The notes under the pieces were generated by a model. The model did not search any database. It was not told the DNA's origin and saw nothing but the letters and a program-made list of their open reading frames with translations. A program made the position numbers and the translations under genes. Of a DNA stretch of 64,000 nucleotides, positions 24,811 to 35,780 are shown piece after piece; position 1 is the stretch's first letter; each line of letters begins with the position of its first letter. Origin of the DNA: Balanoglossus misakiensis (Eukaryota > Hemichordata); contig CM082585.2 of NCBI GenBank assembly GCA_040954595.2, positions 1,674,001 through 1,738,000 on the forward strand, in the 5' to 3' direction.

Positions 24811-27800
24811 TGGGTGAAAATCATCAAAAAATGACAAATTTTCATGTTTGCAAAATCTCAAAATTTCGTCGGTTTTTGAAAAATAATCATGGTTGAAAAT
24901 CATCAAAAAATGACAAATTTTCGATTTTGCAAAATCACAAAATTTCGTCGATTTTTGAAAAAAATCATGGGTGAAAATCATGAAAAAATGACAACTTTTG
25001 AAAAAAAAAAACGGGTGAAAATCATCAAAAAATGACACATTTTCGACTTTGCAAAATCTCAAAATTTCGTCCATTTCTGAAAAAAAATTATGGGTAAAAA
25101 TCATCAAAAATGACAAATTTTCATCTTTGCAAAATCTCAAATTTTCGTCGATTTTTGAAAAAAAATCATGGTTGAAAATCATCAACAAATGACAAAATTT
25201 TCGACTTTGCAAAATCTCAACATTTCGTCGATTTTTGAAAAAAATCATGGGTGAAAATCATCAAAAAATGACAAATTTTCGACTTTGCAAAATCTCAACA
25301 TTTCGTCGATTTTTGAAAAAAATCATGGGCGAAAATCATCAAAAAATGACAAATTTTCGACTTCGCAAAATCTCAAAATTTCGTCGATTTTTGAAAAAAA
25401 TCATCGGTGAAAATCATCAAAAATGACACATTTTCTACTTTGCAAAATCTCAAAATTTCGTCGATTTTTGAAAAAAAATCATGGGTGAAAATCATCAAAA
25501 AATGACAAATTTTGAAAAAAAACGGGTGAAAATCATCAAAAAATGACACATTTTCGACTTTGCAAAATCTCAAAATTTCGTCGATTTTTGAAAAAAATCA
25601 TGGGTGAAAATCATCAAAAAATGACAAATTTTCGTCTTTGCAAAATCTCAAAATTTCGTCCATTTTTGAAAAAAAATCATGGGGGAAAATCATCAAAAAA
25701 TGACAAATTTTCGACTTTGCAAAATCTCAAAATTTCGTCGATTTTGAAAAAAAACCATTGGGGGAAAATCATCAAAAAATGACAAATTTTCGATTTTGCA
25801 AAATCTCAAAATTTCGTCGATTTTTGAAAAAAAATCAGGGTTGAAAATCATCAAAAAATGACAAAATTTTCGACTTTGCAAAATCACAAAATTTCGTCGA
25901 TTTTGAAAAAAATCATAGGTTCGTCGATTTTTTAAAAAAAAACATGGGTGAAAATCATCAAAAAATGACACATTTTCGACTTTGCAAAATCTCAAAATTT
26001 CGTCGATTTTTGAAAAAAATCATGGGTGAAAATCATCAAAAAATGACACATTTTCGACTTTGCAAAATCTCAAAATTTCGTCGATTTTTGAAAAAAAATC
26101 ATGGGTGAAAATCATCAAAAAATGACAAATTTTGAAAAAAACGGGTGAAAATCATCAAAAAATGACAAATTTTCGACTTTGCAAAATCTCAAAATTTCGT
26201 CGATTTTGAAAAAAACCATTGGGGGAAAATCATCAAAAAATGACAAATTTTCGATTTTGCAAAATCTCAAAATTTCGTCGATTTTTGAAAAAAAATCAGG
26301 GTTGAAAATCATCAAAAAATGACAAAATTTTCGACTTTGCAAAATCACAAAATTTCGTCGATTTTGAAAAAAATCATAGGTTCGTCGATTTTTAAAAAAA
26401 AAACATGGGTGAAAATCATCAAAAAATGACACATTTTCGACTTTGCAAAATCTCAAAATTTCGTCGATTTTGAAAAAAACCATTGGGGGAAAATCATCAA
26501 AAAATGACAAATTTTCGATTTTGCAAAATCTCAAAATTTCGTCGATTTTGAAAAAAAATCAGGGTTGAAAATCATCAAAAAATGACAAAATTTTCGACTT
26601 TGCAAAATCACAAAATTTCGTCGATTTTGAAAAAAATCATAGGTTCGTCGATTTTTAAAAAAAAAACATGGGTGAAAATCATCAAAAAATGACACATTTT
26701 CGACTTTGCAAAATCTCAAAATTTCGTCGATTTGTGAAAAAAATCATGGGTGAAAATCATCGAAAAATGACAAATTTTCGACTTTGCAAAATCTCAAAAT
26801 TTCGTCGATTTTTGAAAAAAATCATGGGTGAAAATCATGAAAAAATGACAAATTTTGAAAAAAAAACGGGTGAAAATCATCAAAAAATGACACATTTTCG
26901 ACTTTGCAAAATCTCAAATTTTCGTCGATTTTTGAAAAAAAATCATGGTTGAAAATCATCAAAAAATGACAAAATTTTCGACTTTGCAAAATCTCAAAAT
27001 TTCGTCGATTTTGAAAAAAACCATTGGGGGAAAATCATCAAAAAATGACAAATTTTCGATTTTGCAAAATCTCAAAATTTCGTCGATTTTTGAAAAAAAA
27101 TCAGGGTTGAAAATCATCAAAAAATGACAAAATTTTCGACTTTGCAAAATCACAAAATTTCGTCGATTTTGAAAAAAATCATAGGTTCGTCGATTTTTAA
27201 AAAAAAAACATGGGTGAAAATCATCAAAAAATGACAAATTTTGAAAAAAAACGGGTGAAAATCATCAAAAAATGACACATTTTCGACTTTGCAAAATCTC
27301 AAAATTTCGTCGATTTTTGAAAAAAAATCATGGGTGAAAATCATCAAAAAATGACAAATTTTCGTCTTTGCAAAATCTCAAAATTTCGTCCATTTTTGAA
27401 AAAAAATCATGGGGGAAAATCATCAAAAAATGACAAATTTTCGACTTTGCAAAATCTCAAAATTTCGTCGATTTTGAAAAAAAACATTGGGGGAAAATCA
27501 TCAAAAAATGACAAATTTTCGATTTTGCAAAATCTCAAAATTTCGTCGATTTTTGAAAAAAAATCAGGGTTGAAAATCATCAAAAAATGACAAAATTTTC
27601 GACTTTGCAAAATCACAAAATTTCGTCGATTTTGAAAAAAATCATAGGTTCGTCGATTTTTTAAAAAAAAACATGGGTGAAAATCATCAAAAAATGACAC
27701 ATTTTCGACTTTGCAAAATCTCAAAATTTCGTCGATTTTTGAAAAAAATCATGGGTGAAAATCATCAAAAAATGACACATTTTCGACTTTGCAAAATCTC

Positions 27801-30800
27801 AAAATTTCGTCGATTTTTGAAAAAAAATCATGGGTGAAAATCATCAAAAAATGACAAATTTTGAAAAAAAACGGGTGAAAATCATCAAAAAATGACAAAT
27901 TTTCGACTTTGCAAAATCTCAAAATTTCGTCGATTTTGAAAAAAACCATTGGGGGAAAATCATCAAAAAATGACAAATTTTCGATTTTGCAAAATCTCAA
28001 AATTTCGTCGATTTTTGAAAAAAAATCAGGGTTGAAAATCATCAAAAAATGACAAAATTTTCGACTTTGCAAAATCACAAAATTTCGTCGATTTTGAAAA
28101 AAATCATAGGTTCGTCGATTTTTTAAAAAAAAACATGGGTGAAAATCATCAAAAAATGACACATTTTCGACTTTGCAAAATCTCAAAATTTCGTCGATTT
28201 TGAAAAAAACCATTGGGGGAAAATCATCAAAAAATGACAAATTTTCGATTTTGCAAAATCTCAAAATGTCGTCGATTTTTGAAAAAAAATCAGGGTTGAA
28301 AATCATCAAAAAATGACAAAATTTTCGACTTTGCAAAATCACAAAATTTCGTCGATTTTGAAAAAAATCATAGGTTCGTCGATTTTAAAAAAAAAACATG
28401 GGTGAAAATCATCAAAAAATGACACATTTTCGACTTTGCAAAATCTCAAAATTTCGTCGATTTGTGAAAAAAATCATGGGTGAAAATCATCGAAAAATGA
28501 CAAATTTTCGACTTTGCAAAATCTCAAAATTTCGTCGATTTTTGAAAAAAATCATGGGTGAAAATCATGAAAAAATGACAAATTTTGAAAAAAAAACGGG
28601 TGAAAATCATCAAAAAATGACACATTTTCGACTTTGCAAAATCTCAAATTTTCGTCGATTTTTGAAAAAAAATCATGGTTGAAAATCATCAAAAAATGAC
28701 AAAATTTTCGACTTTGCAAAATCTCAAAATTTCGTCGATTTTGAAAAAAATCATAGGTTCGTCGATTTCTAAAAAAAACATTGGTGAAAATCATCAAAAA
28801 ATGACAAATTTTCGACTTTGCAAAATCTCAAAATTTCGTCGATTTTTGAAAAAAATCATGGGTGAAAATCATCAAAAAATGACAAATTTTCGACTTCGCA
28901 AAATCTCAAAATTTCGTCAATTTTTGAAAAAATCAGGGTAAAAATCATCAAAAAATGACAAATTTTCGTCTTTGCTAAATCTCAAAATTTCGTCGGTTTT
29001 TGAAAAATAATATGGGTGAAAATCATCAAAAAATGACAAATTTTCGACTTTGCAAAATCTCAACATTTCGTCGATTTTTGAAAAAAATCATGGGTGAAAA
29101 TCATCAAAAAATGACAAATTTTCGACTTTGCAAAATCTCAAAATTTCGTCCATTTTAAAAAAAAAACATGGGGGAAAATCATCAAAAAATGAGAAAATTT
29201 TCGACTTTGCAAAATCTCAAAATTTCGTCGATTTTGAAAAAAATCATAGGTTCGTCGATTTAAAAAAAAAAACATGGGTGAAAATCATCAAAAAATGACA
29301 AATTTTCGACTTTGCAAAATCTCACAATTTCGTCGATTTTTGAAAAAAATCATGGGAGAAAATCATCAAAAAATGACAAATTTTCGACTTTGCAAAATCT
29401 CAACATTTCGTCGATTTTTGAAAAAAATCATGGGTGAAAATCATCAAAAAATGACAAATTTTCGACTTTGCAAAATCTCACAATTTCGTCGATTTTTGAA
29501 AAAAAATCATGGGTGAAAATCATCAAAAAATGACAAATTTTCGACTTTGCAAAATCTCAAAATTTCGTCCATTTTAAAAAAAAAAACATGGGGGAAAATC
29601 ATCAAAAAATGAGAAAATTTTCGACTTTGCAAAATCTCAAAATTTCGTCGATTTTGAAAAAAATCATAGGTTCGTCGATTTAAAAAAAAAACATGGGTGA
29701 AAATCATCAAAAAATGACAAATTTTCGACTTTGCAAAATCTCACAATTTCGTCGATTTTTGAAAAAAATCATGGGAGAAAATCATCAAAAAATGACAAAT
29801 TTTCGACTTTGCAAAATCTCAACATTTCGTCGATTTTTGAAAAAAATCATGGGTGAAAATCATCAAAAAATGACAAATTTTCGACTTTGCAAAATCTCAA
29901 AATTTCGTCGATTTTTGAAAAAAAATCATGGGTGTAAATCATCAAAAAATGACAAATTTTCGTCTTTGCAAAATCTCAAAATTTCGTCCATTTTTGAATA
30001 AAAATCATGGGTGAAAATCATCAAAAAATGACACATTTTCGACTTTGCAAAATCTAAAAATTTCGTCGATTTTTGAAAAAAATCATGGTTGAAAATCATC
30101 AAAAAATGACAAAATGTTCGACTTTGTAAAATCACAAAATTTCGTCGATTTTGAAAAAAATCATAGGTTCGTCGATTTCTAAAAAAAACATGGGTGAAAA
30201 TCATCAAAAAATGACAAATTTTCGACTTTGCAAAATCTCAAAATTTCGTCGATTTTTGAAAAAAATCATGGGTGAAAATCATCAAAAAATGACAAATTTT
30301 GAAAAAAAACGGGTGAAAATCATCAAAAAATGACACATTTTCGACTTTGCAAAATCTCAAAATTTCGTCGATTTTTGAAAAAAAATCATGGGTGAAAATC
30401 ATCAAAAAATGACAAATTTTCGTCTTTGCAAAATCTCAAAATTTCGTCCATTTTTGAAAAAAAATCATGGGGGAAAATCATCAAAAAATGACAAATTTTC
30501 GACTTTGCAAAATCTCAAAATTTCGTCGATTTTGAAAAAAAACCATTGGGGGAAAATCATCAAAAAATGACAAATTTTCGATTTTGCAAAATCTCAAAAT
30601 TTCGTCGATTTTTGAAAAAAAATCAGGGTTGAAAATCATCAAAAAATGACAAAATTTTCGACTTTGCAAAATCACAAAATTTCGTCGATTTTGAAAAAAA
30701 TCATAGGTTCGTCGATTTTTTAAAAAAAAACATGGGTGAAAATCATCAAAAAATGACACATTTTCGACTTTGCAAAATCTCAAAATTTCGTCGATTTTTG

Positions 30801-30801
30801 A

Positions 30802-30901
30802 NNNNNNNNNNNNNNNNNNNNNNNNNNNNNNNNNNNNNNNNNNNNNNNNNNNNNNNNNNNNNNNNNNNNNNNNNNNNNNNNNNNNNNNNNNNNNNNNNNN
30901 N
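30802..30901. other. Assembly gap (100 N)
   Basis: Exactly 100 consecutive N interrupt the sequence inside the final satellite A monomer. Unique sequence starts at 30902 with no trace of the satellite. A round 100 suggests a scaffold gap of unknown size, so the true array length and the linkage to the MED25 island depend on scaffolding evidence. Confidence 0.99.
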
Positions 30902-31076
30902 AAAAATAGCCAACAGCTACTACAGCTAACTTAGCAAAAATGTCGACAAAATTTTACAGTGACACTGGCGTACTCTGCCACTGATATGAGGATATAAGAA
31001 AGGGAACTGGAATATTTTTTCCTCTGTATAATCAAATTAACAGTAAATGACTGCCATGGCAACATAACAGATGTTA

Positions 31077-31409
31077 CAGTCAAACCCGTGTTAGGTGCCA
31101 CCTCTATATAGTGGCTACTCTGTTACAGTCCATATACATTGTGTTAGGTATTGGTATTTACTGTTATGTATAAATTTGCAGTGTACGAGGCTGAACGAGT
31201 GAGCATGTGCAGTTGGCAATAAAAAAACAGCATGGCTGTCTAGTTTGTACACACATGTCCTGTGTCGTCTAATCACTCTGGTATAAGCCCACAATAATAT
31301 AGCAATATATTACACATTGCACATTAAATGACCTGACTGTAGAGGCCACCTTTCTATAAAGGCCAGTTAGGAAAGTCCCCTGTCTGGCCAGTATAGACAG
31401 GTTTGACTG
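31077..31409. mobile_element. TA-flanked pogo/Tc1-type MITE
   Basis: CAGTCAAACCCGTGTTA at 31077 is mirrored by TATAGACAGGTTTGACTG ending at 31409, with TA on both sides (31075-31076 and 31410-31411). CAGT-AAACC termini with TA duplication are typical of pogo/Tigger-like elements and their MITEs. It is 333 bp with no transposase. Similar GGCCACC(T)/CTATA(T)A blocks occur next to each end. The right end lies at the splice donor of the adjacent MED25-like exon. Confidence 0.78.
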
Positions 31410-31416
31410 TACCTAC

Positions 31417-31600
31417 CTCTTTGTGGCTGTGAATCTGTACCTGGCCATCTCTCCTGTGGCTGTGAGTTGATAGAATTCACAGCAGCAATTGGTGGCATCT
31501 TACTGAACTGACTAGCATTTGCCATTTGCATGACACCCTCTGTGGCTTTCAGTGCAGCAGCTGGTGCCTGCTGGGAAGTCATCTTTGGAGGTGAAGTTGC
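31417..31600 (-). CDS. med25: MED25-like gene, candidate exon in the low-complexity linker
   Basis: The exon is preceded on the minus strand by a pyrimidine-rich tract and GGACAG acceptor (CAG at 31601-31603). It can end at AGAG|GTAGGT (31417) or at CCAG|GTACAG (31441). The open frame starts ATSPPKMTSQQAPAAALKA and continues TEGVMQMANASQFSKMPPIA, then Q/P-rich sequence. In MED25 the region after the vWA domain is a long P/Q/A-rich linker with an alanine-rich helix followed by a PI(T) stretch; the AALKATEGVMQ..SKMPPI pattern is compatible, but assignment depends on position downstream of the vWA exon on the same strand. Its phase (0) does not match the end of the exon at 32027-32288 (phase 2), so either an intervening exon is missing or the gene is broken. 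Confidence 0.5.
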
Positions 31601-32026
31601 CTGTCCAAAAAGATTAACAAACCTAGTTAATATGGAGCATTATCAAGGCCAGTATTCAAAACCCCATTTTTAATTCATGACTGCAATTTTTGATTCGATG
31701 TTGAGCTTGCAACTCTCAAAGTCCTATTTTCAACACACATTTGGATGGGATTGAGTTTTAGGGCTTATCAACATTAATCACATTAAAAATTGAATTTGAT
31801 TACTGAGTCTGTGGCATTATCCAAAAAAGTCTTAGCATTTACAGAGTGGGTTTCTAGCAACCAAAACAGAAGTTTTGAATTTGTTTTGAAACAATAGTCA
31901 ACTGTAAAGATAATGGTTAGACAAGGCTATGTGAAACAGTCATAAAAAGCTTTCAATTCACAGGATGGGTAACTAGAAACGGCTATTTTATTATATAATA
32001 AAGTAGAAGGTAGACCACAACTGTAC

Positions 32027-32288
32027 CTGGGTGATGAAAATTGTCTCAATGGGATAAATGAAACAGTCACATTTGGTTGTTGTGTCCTGTTTGCTGTGAC
32101 AGCGGATACTGGTTGGTTGGGTAAACTGGTAGGCTGACCAAAAGGCATTGATGACCTTTGACCTTGGCCCTGCATCTGGGGCTGACTTGGTTGAGTCAAT
32201 TACTGTTGAGAGGATGACAGTTGTTGTGGAGACTGACTTCCAATTTGACTTGGTTGTCCAAGTGACAGATGACTTGTTGGTGCGGCAC
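32027..32288 (-). pseudogene. med25: MED25-like gene, Q/P/S-rich linker exon with an in-frame stop
   Basis: A TTTTTACTACAG acceptor (CAG at 32289-32291) and a CACCCAG|GTACAG donor bound a 262-bp open block. It encodes APTSHLSLGQPSQIGSQSPQ, then SQQ, a stop, and LTQPSQPQMQGQGQRSS followed by MPFGQPTSLPNQPVSAVTA. The TAA at 32200-32202 sits within a Q-rich run and is one C-to-T change from CAA (Gln), so it is a simple nonsense mutation or a base-call error. Composition fits the MED25 linker between the vWA domain and the ACID domain, but low-complexity sequence cannot prove homology; the call leans on the neighbouring vWA exon. Confidence 0.5.
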
Positions 32289-33770
32289 CTGTAGTAAAAA
32301 TATTTAGTTGATTTATTTATATACTGTAAAACGGGAAATTTCTGTGACAGGAAATGTTTGCAATATCAATAGAGACAACTGTTATGCTACACTTAAATTT
32401 TGCTTTCTTATATTTCACTAACTGCACCAATATCCCTGAAAAACATTTTTACGTGACTTTTAATTTGCATTTTTTGGTTCTCGCGAAGTTCACAATAATT
32501 TCCTGTTTGACAGTAATTCATCTATTGCAAACAAAGAAAATATGTCTACCTAGGATAGAATGACTGGAACAGGTGCAGATCACTAGTATACAAAGCCAGT
32601 TCCTCCAAAACAATGAGAGGTAAAGTGCTGCGCTCAAGGGCACAATATCGCGGTCATGAAGTCACCATCCTCAAAACCCACGGCCATGTCCAGGTCTGGT
32701 TCTTGAACCCACAACCCTGTGCCCTCACCACAAGGCCATGATGTCTCCTCAAACTCTCCTCAAAAGTCTCCTGCTTTAGTCTAATCATTGTTAGAAATAC
32801 TTTCTGCTTTGACCTTTTACATGAAGGATTTGATGCATACACACAGGCCAGTTGACAAGGAAAGCCTCTCAACATTGGTAAAACTGCATAATAATGATAC
32901 ATTGTAATTGAATATATTTGTGAACAAAAACAATCATGGCCTTTACACTATTAGCTACAACATCTAACCCTCAAACCAATCTGATGAAAATATTTTTTGA
33001 CCCAAAAATGGAGTAGAACAATTTGCATCTTTTATAGAACAGAAAAACAACAGTTCATAAAAACAATGAAAGTGTCCTTTTGATATCCTATGGCAAAATC
33101 TTTTCTTGGTCCCATCAAAGTTATAACTGCCTTTTTTATTTGAAAATTTGACAAAAAAGCCAGAGCGAATAATAATATGTGATGTGTAATAAATATTAAT
33201 AAATATATTACTACCATTTTATGGAAGTACCCATTTAGAGTAATGAAAACTTTAACAAACCACAAAAAAGGTTTTGTACATCACCACAATAGGATGAATT
33301 GGTTGTAAATGGCCATGTAAACATGTTGTATATTTGTCCTGTGAACTTTAGAATCTGGATTGTATGATTTCAAATATTTGCTCAGCAACAGATACCCAAG
33401 CCGTCACGCAGTTACACCCATTGGAAAATGGTATCACCCACACCAAGGTGGATGGAAGTTGGTCCTGGCGCTTTTTTTCCCATGATTCAAATTACAGTTA
33501 AGGCCATATTATAAATTCTGCCAACTTTCCCTCGATTTTGTAAAATACCTGACGACTTATACTTGACGAATATGTTTTTTTTTCTGAAAGAGTGACCTCA
33601 AAGCTACCAAATTATGTAGAAAATCAGCTGGACCGGATTTCCCCTTTGAAAACAGTAAAACACAGGTGCAAGCTTTCTTTTATTATGGGTATGGCAGAGA
33701 AAGCTTTTGACTGCTGTCAAAATTCTCTGGCAAACACAGAAGGATTATGAAACTGAAAATGTTGATAATA
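32289..33770. other. Intron-like AT-rich DNA with a SINE; no missing MED25 exon found
   Basis: If the MED25-like exons are one gene, this is intronic. I looked on the minus strand for the rest of the vWA domain and saw no convincing exon. The only recognisable element is the SINE at about 32600-32750. Confidence 0.45.
32600..32750 (-). mobile_element. tRNA-derived SINE (approximate limits)
   Basis: On the minus strand CATGGCCTTGTGGTGAGGGC matches a polymerase III A box (TGGCNNAGTGG-like; 32722-32737). About 20 bases further GGGTTCAAGAACC (about 32699-32711) resembles a B box (GGTTCGANNCC). The downstream part (CCCTTGAGCGCAGCACTTTA) is the kind of tail seen in widespread tRNA-related SINEs of marine invertebrates. 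No flanking duplication was identified, so the ends are estimates. Both boxes carry substitutions, so an old copy is likely. Confidence 0.6.
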
Positions 33771-34296
33771 CAGTGAAACCTGTCAATACAGACATCTCTC
33801 TAATCAGGACAGATTGTTCAAGACAAAAGTAATGGCTTGAATAGAATATTACATGCACATTTCTTTTAAGGACACCTCTCTTTTAAAGGGACAAAGTCTC
33901 TCTCTCGCTGCCCTTTTTTCCATTAATAATGTTTGATACAAGACACTGTTTATGTTAATGTACATGTGTATATGTAGTGAATGAACATTCAACCATACAC
34001 AACTTCCATCCCGCGTGTATGATATGGGAGTAAAAACTCACCCAAAACGAATAAATGGTAGAGACTGATTATTCATTTTGGCGATTTTTTTCACTCTCAT
34101 GTCCACAAGCAGGATGGACTTTGTGTGTGGTTGAATATTGATTCACCATATATCCACATGTAGAAAAAACATAAATGGTGTCTTGTATCAAATATAATTA
34201 ATGGAATAAGGGGCAGCGAGCGAGAGAGAGAGCCTGTATCCCTTAAAGGACATGTTGTGTGATCCCAGAGGTGCCCTTACTTGGCAGGTTTCAATG
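33771..34296. mobile_element. TA-flanked pogo-type MITE split by a nested TTAA MITE
   Basis: CAGTGAAACCTGTCAATA at 33771 is mirrored by TTGGCAGGTTTCAATG ending at 34296; both sides have TA (33769-33770, 34297-34298). With the nested insert removed the element is only about 160 bp. Its termini are related to, but diverged from, the MITE at 31077-31409 (CAGTCAAACC versus CAGTGAAACC). It lies just downstream (minus-strand sense) of the MED25 vWA exon, in the presumptive intron. Confidence 0.72.
33883..34246. mobile_element. Palindromic TTAA MITE, copy C (nested)
   Basis: TTAAAGGGACAAAGTCTCTC at 33883 begins the left arm. The right arm ends with GGGGCAGCGAGCGAGAGAGA and a degraded CTGTATCCCTTAA (34243-34246). 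It is the longest of the three copies (364 bp) and retains both the CT-rich and GA-rich tracts and the GGGCAGCGAG block, so it best shows the ancestral palindrome. It is inserted in a TTAA of the older TA-flanked MITE, giving a relative age order. Confidence 0.8.
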
Positions 34297-34444
34297 TACT
34301 TCGCACATCAGTTGTACTCCACTGTCGGTATCGAATCATTTCCTGGTTGACATGGTGAGCTTTACATAAACAGATAAACCACCTCAAAAAGTGGGGCCCA
34401 TAATTAGAGAATGGTTTTTAACCTCACAATTTTACCATAATTAC

Positions 34445-34543
34445 CTTGAAAATCGCAAAGTCTTCATATCGTCAAATAACTGCAATGCAGTACTCAGACC
34501 TTCAGAAATCATACCGTATTTCTCACCTGCTCCTGACAAAAAT
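34445..34543 (-). CDS. med25: Mediator complex subunit 25, von Willebrand A domain exon
   Basis: A 99-bp exon is bounded by GTATTTCAG (acceptor, CAG at 34544-34546) and TTCAAG|GTAATT (donor at 34443-34444). It starts and ends so that codons are split 1/2. The peptide contains FLSGAGEKYGMI and EGLSTALQLFDD followed by MKTLR. MED25 is the Mediator subunit that links activators to RNA polymerase II; its N-terminal vWA domain carries a highly conserved block of this form (F..G.GE....I.EGLSTALQLFDD), from which this exon differs mainly by conservative changes. The following vWA residues (a conserved VCLLICNSPP-type strand) and the preceding vWA exons were not found within the window, so the gene is partial here: either exons fall in unassembled sequence or the locus is a fragment. 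Confidence 0.85.
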
Positions 34544-34640
34544 CTGAAATACAACACAGTACAATTATTTAACAAAAGGTGTATGTAAACAATGTCTACT
34601 CTGATTGTAGACAGATTTGATTAAACATTTTATGAAACAT

Positions 34641-34707
34641 TTAAAGGTAGGAACCTCTAATAAAAGCCAGTGAGTCAAAGGACAAAACTGAGACTTTGTC
34701 CCTTTAA
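34641..34707. mobile_element. Possible minimal TTAA element or deleted MITE
   Basis: TTAAAGGTAG at 34641 and GACTTTGTCCCTTTAA ending at 34707 resemble the two ends of the TTAA MITE family, separated by only about 40 bp. The right end matches the MITE terminus closely (TTTGTCCCTTTAA), while the left end matches only TTAAAGG. This may be a deletion derivative or chance. Confidence 0.4.
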
Positions 34708-35335
34708 CCCTTTCACCCCCAGTTCCTTCTATACAGGTCGAACCTTTTCATAGATAACAATGGGTTTAGACTGAACCTTGGTTGTGAAAGGGTTAATGGG
34801 CTTCAATAATGAGTTTTCTTTAAAATAAGAGGGTGTTACTTAAGGGTTATTACACTAAGTTTGGTCGATAACGCGTCATATTTGTGTGATAGTATGCCAA
34901 ACTTGCATGGTATGTACAGCGTGATTACTGCACACAAACATCCCTCTGCAATACACAAACACCATCCAACTTAAAATCAAATGCCTAACAAGTAGCTATT
35001 TGATATTTTGTGAATCGGTTTTATTCTATTCATATTATATTATTTTATATGTGATGTTGATTAACTTGCATTTTTGTCAGAATAGAGTGGTATACATACA
35101 AGGTCTTTCTAATGTCAGGTGTCTATAAAAAGATAAGCCTGTTGCATCATTGTATAAGTGGTATAAGTCCATGGTGCCAGTAAGAATTGGGGTAGGTCTT
35201 GTAATTGGAACAGTGCATGGGGGGGGGGCTGTTATGTGCACAGTATATGTTGTTGCAGACATTTGAATGAAATATGAAATAGCAAGAAATAGTGGGTGCA
35301 TTTGTGCGACTCAATTTGTTACTATTATTTTGCAG

Positions 35336-35445
35336 AAGCTGAGAAAACACGCCAGTGCTGTGTACACACCTGTGCATCAAAAGGCTTCTCTGAGGATAGT
35401 CATTACACGCCCAAACGAGGGTAAATCATTCCCAGGGCAAACTAT
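35336..35445 (+). CDS. Candidate exon inside the TIR element, unknown product
   Basis: A TATTATTTTGCAG acceptor (ends 35335) and an ACTAT|GTAAGTG donor bound 110 bp. One frame reads KLRKHASAVYTPVHQKASLR then IVITRPNEGKSFPGQT. A second frame (starting after two bases) reads AEKTRQCCVHTCASKGFSED then SHYTPKRG before a stop. The second has a CCVHTC cysteine cluster reminiscent of the start of a THAP-type zinc finger, but the downstream Cys/His are not visible, so this is only a suggestion. Neither frame continues in phase into the exon at 35781, so an intermediate exon or alternative splicing would be needed. Confidence 0.35.
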
Positions 35446-35780
35446 GTAAGTGTCAGTTCTTCATGTAAGCACGCCATCGCTCACACTTCTGCATCCCCCC
35501 AGTCCACGTCAGTATATACATGCATAATACACCCCTTCTCTTTAGTACCTCATGTTATCCCATGCTTGCATTTTAATACACAGTTTAATTATGTAAATTT
35601 GTTGCTTTTAACAGGGAAACATTTTTTTTTCTCAATGAATTTGTTGACATAGGTCATGTTTATTCTGAATGCAATCATTTAGCCTTCTCTTTGTAAGTAA
35701 GTGGGGATTGAATTTTGTGAGTACTAAATGACTTTCACACCAATGTAATAATTATTGGTACTCTTTTTAATTTCAATCAG

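Larger units (their letters stand above)
7141..30801. repeat. Satellite A: tandem 78-bp AT-rich monomer, ~23.7 kb
   Basis: A head-to-tail array whose consensus monomer begins TTTTCGACTTTGCAAAATCT and continues through AATTTCGTCGATTTTTGA, AATCATGGGTGAAAATCATC and AAAAAATGACAAA, about 78 bp. Length divided by period gives about 300 copies. Variation is mainly in A-run length (5-9 A), GAC/GTC/CCTC after TTTTC, TCGTCGA/TCGTCCA/TCGTCAA, and CATCAAAA/CATGAAAA. Because 78 is a multiple of 3, the unit reads as a 26-residue peptide repeat in open frames on both strands (for example a KISKFRRFLKKIMGENHQ block), interrupted only when an A-run changes length. These ORFs are a by-product of the period. 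All monomers share one orientation. The array ends at the assembly gap, so its true right edge is unknown. Confidence 0.97.

Noticed and set aside
7141-30801. CRISPR array
   Set aside because: Repeats are directly abutting monomers without unique spacers, and the DNA is eukaryotic.
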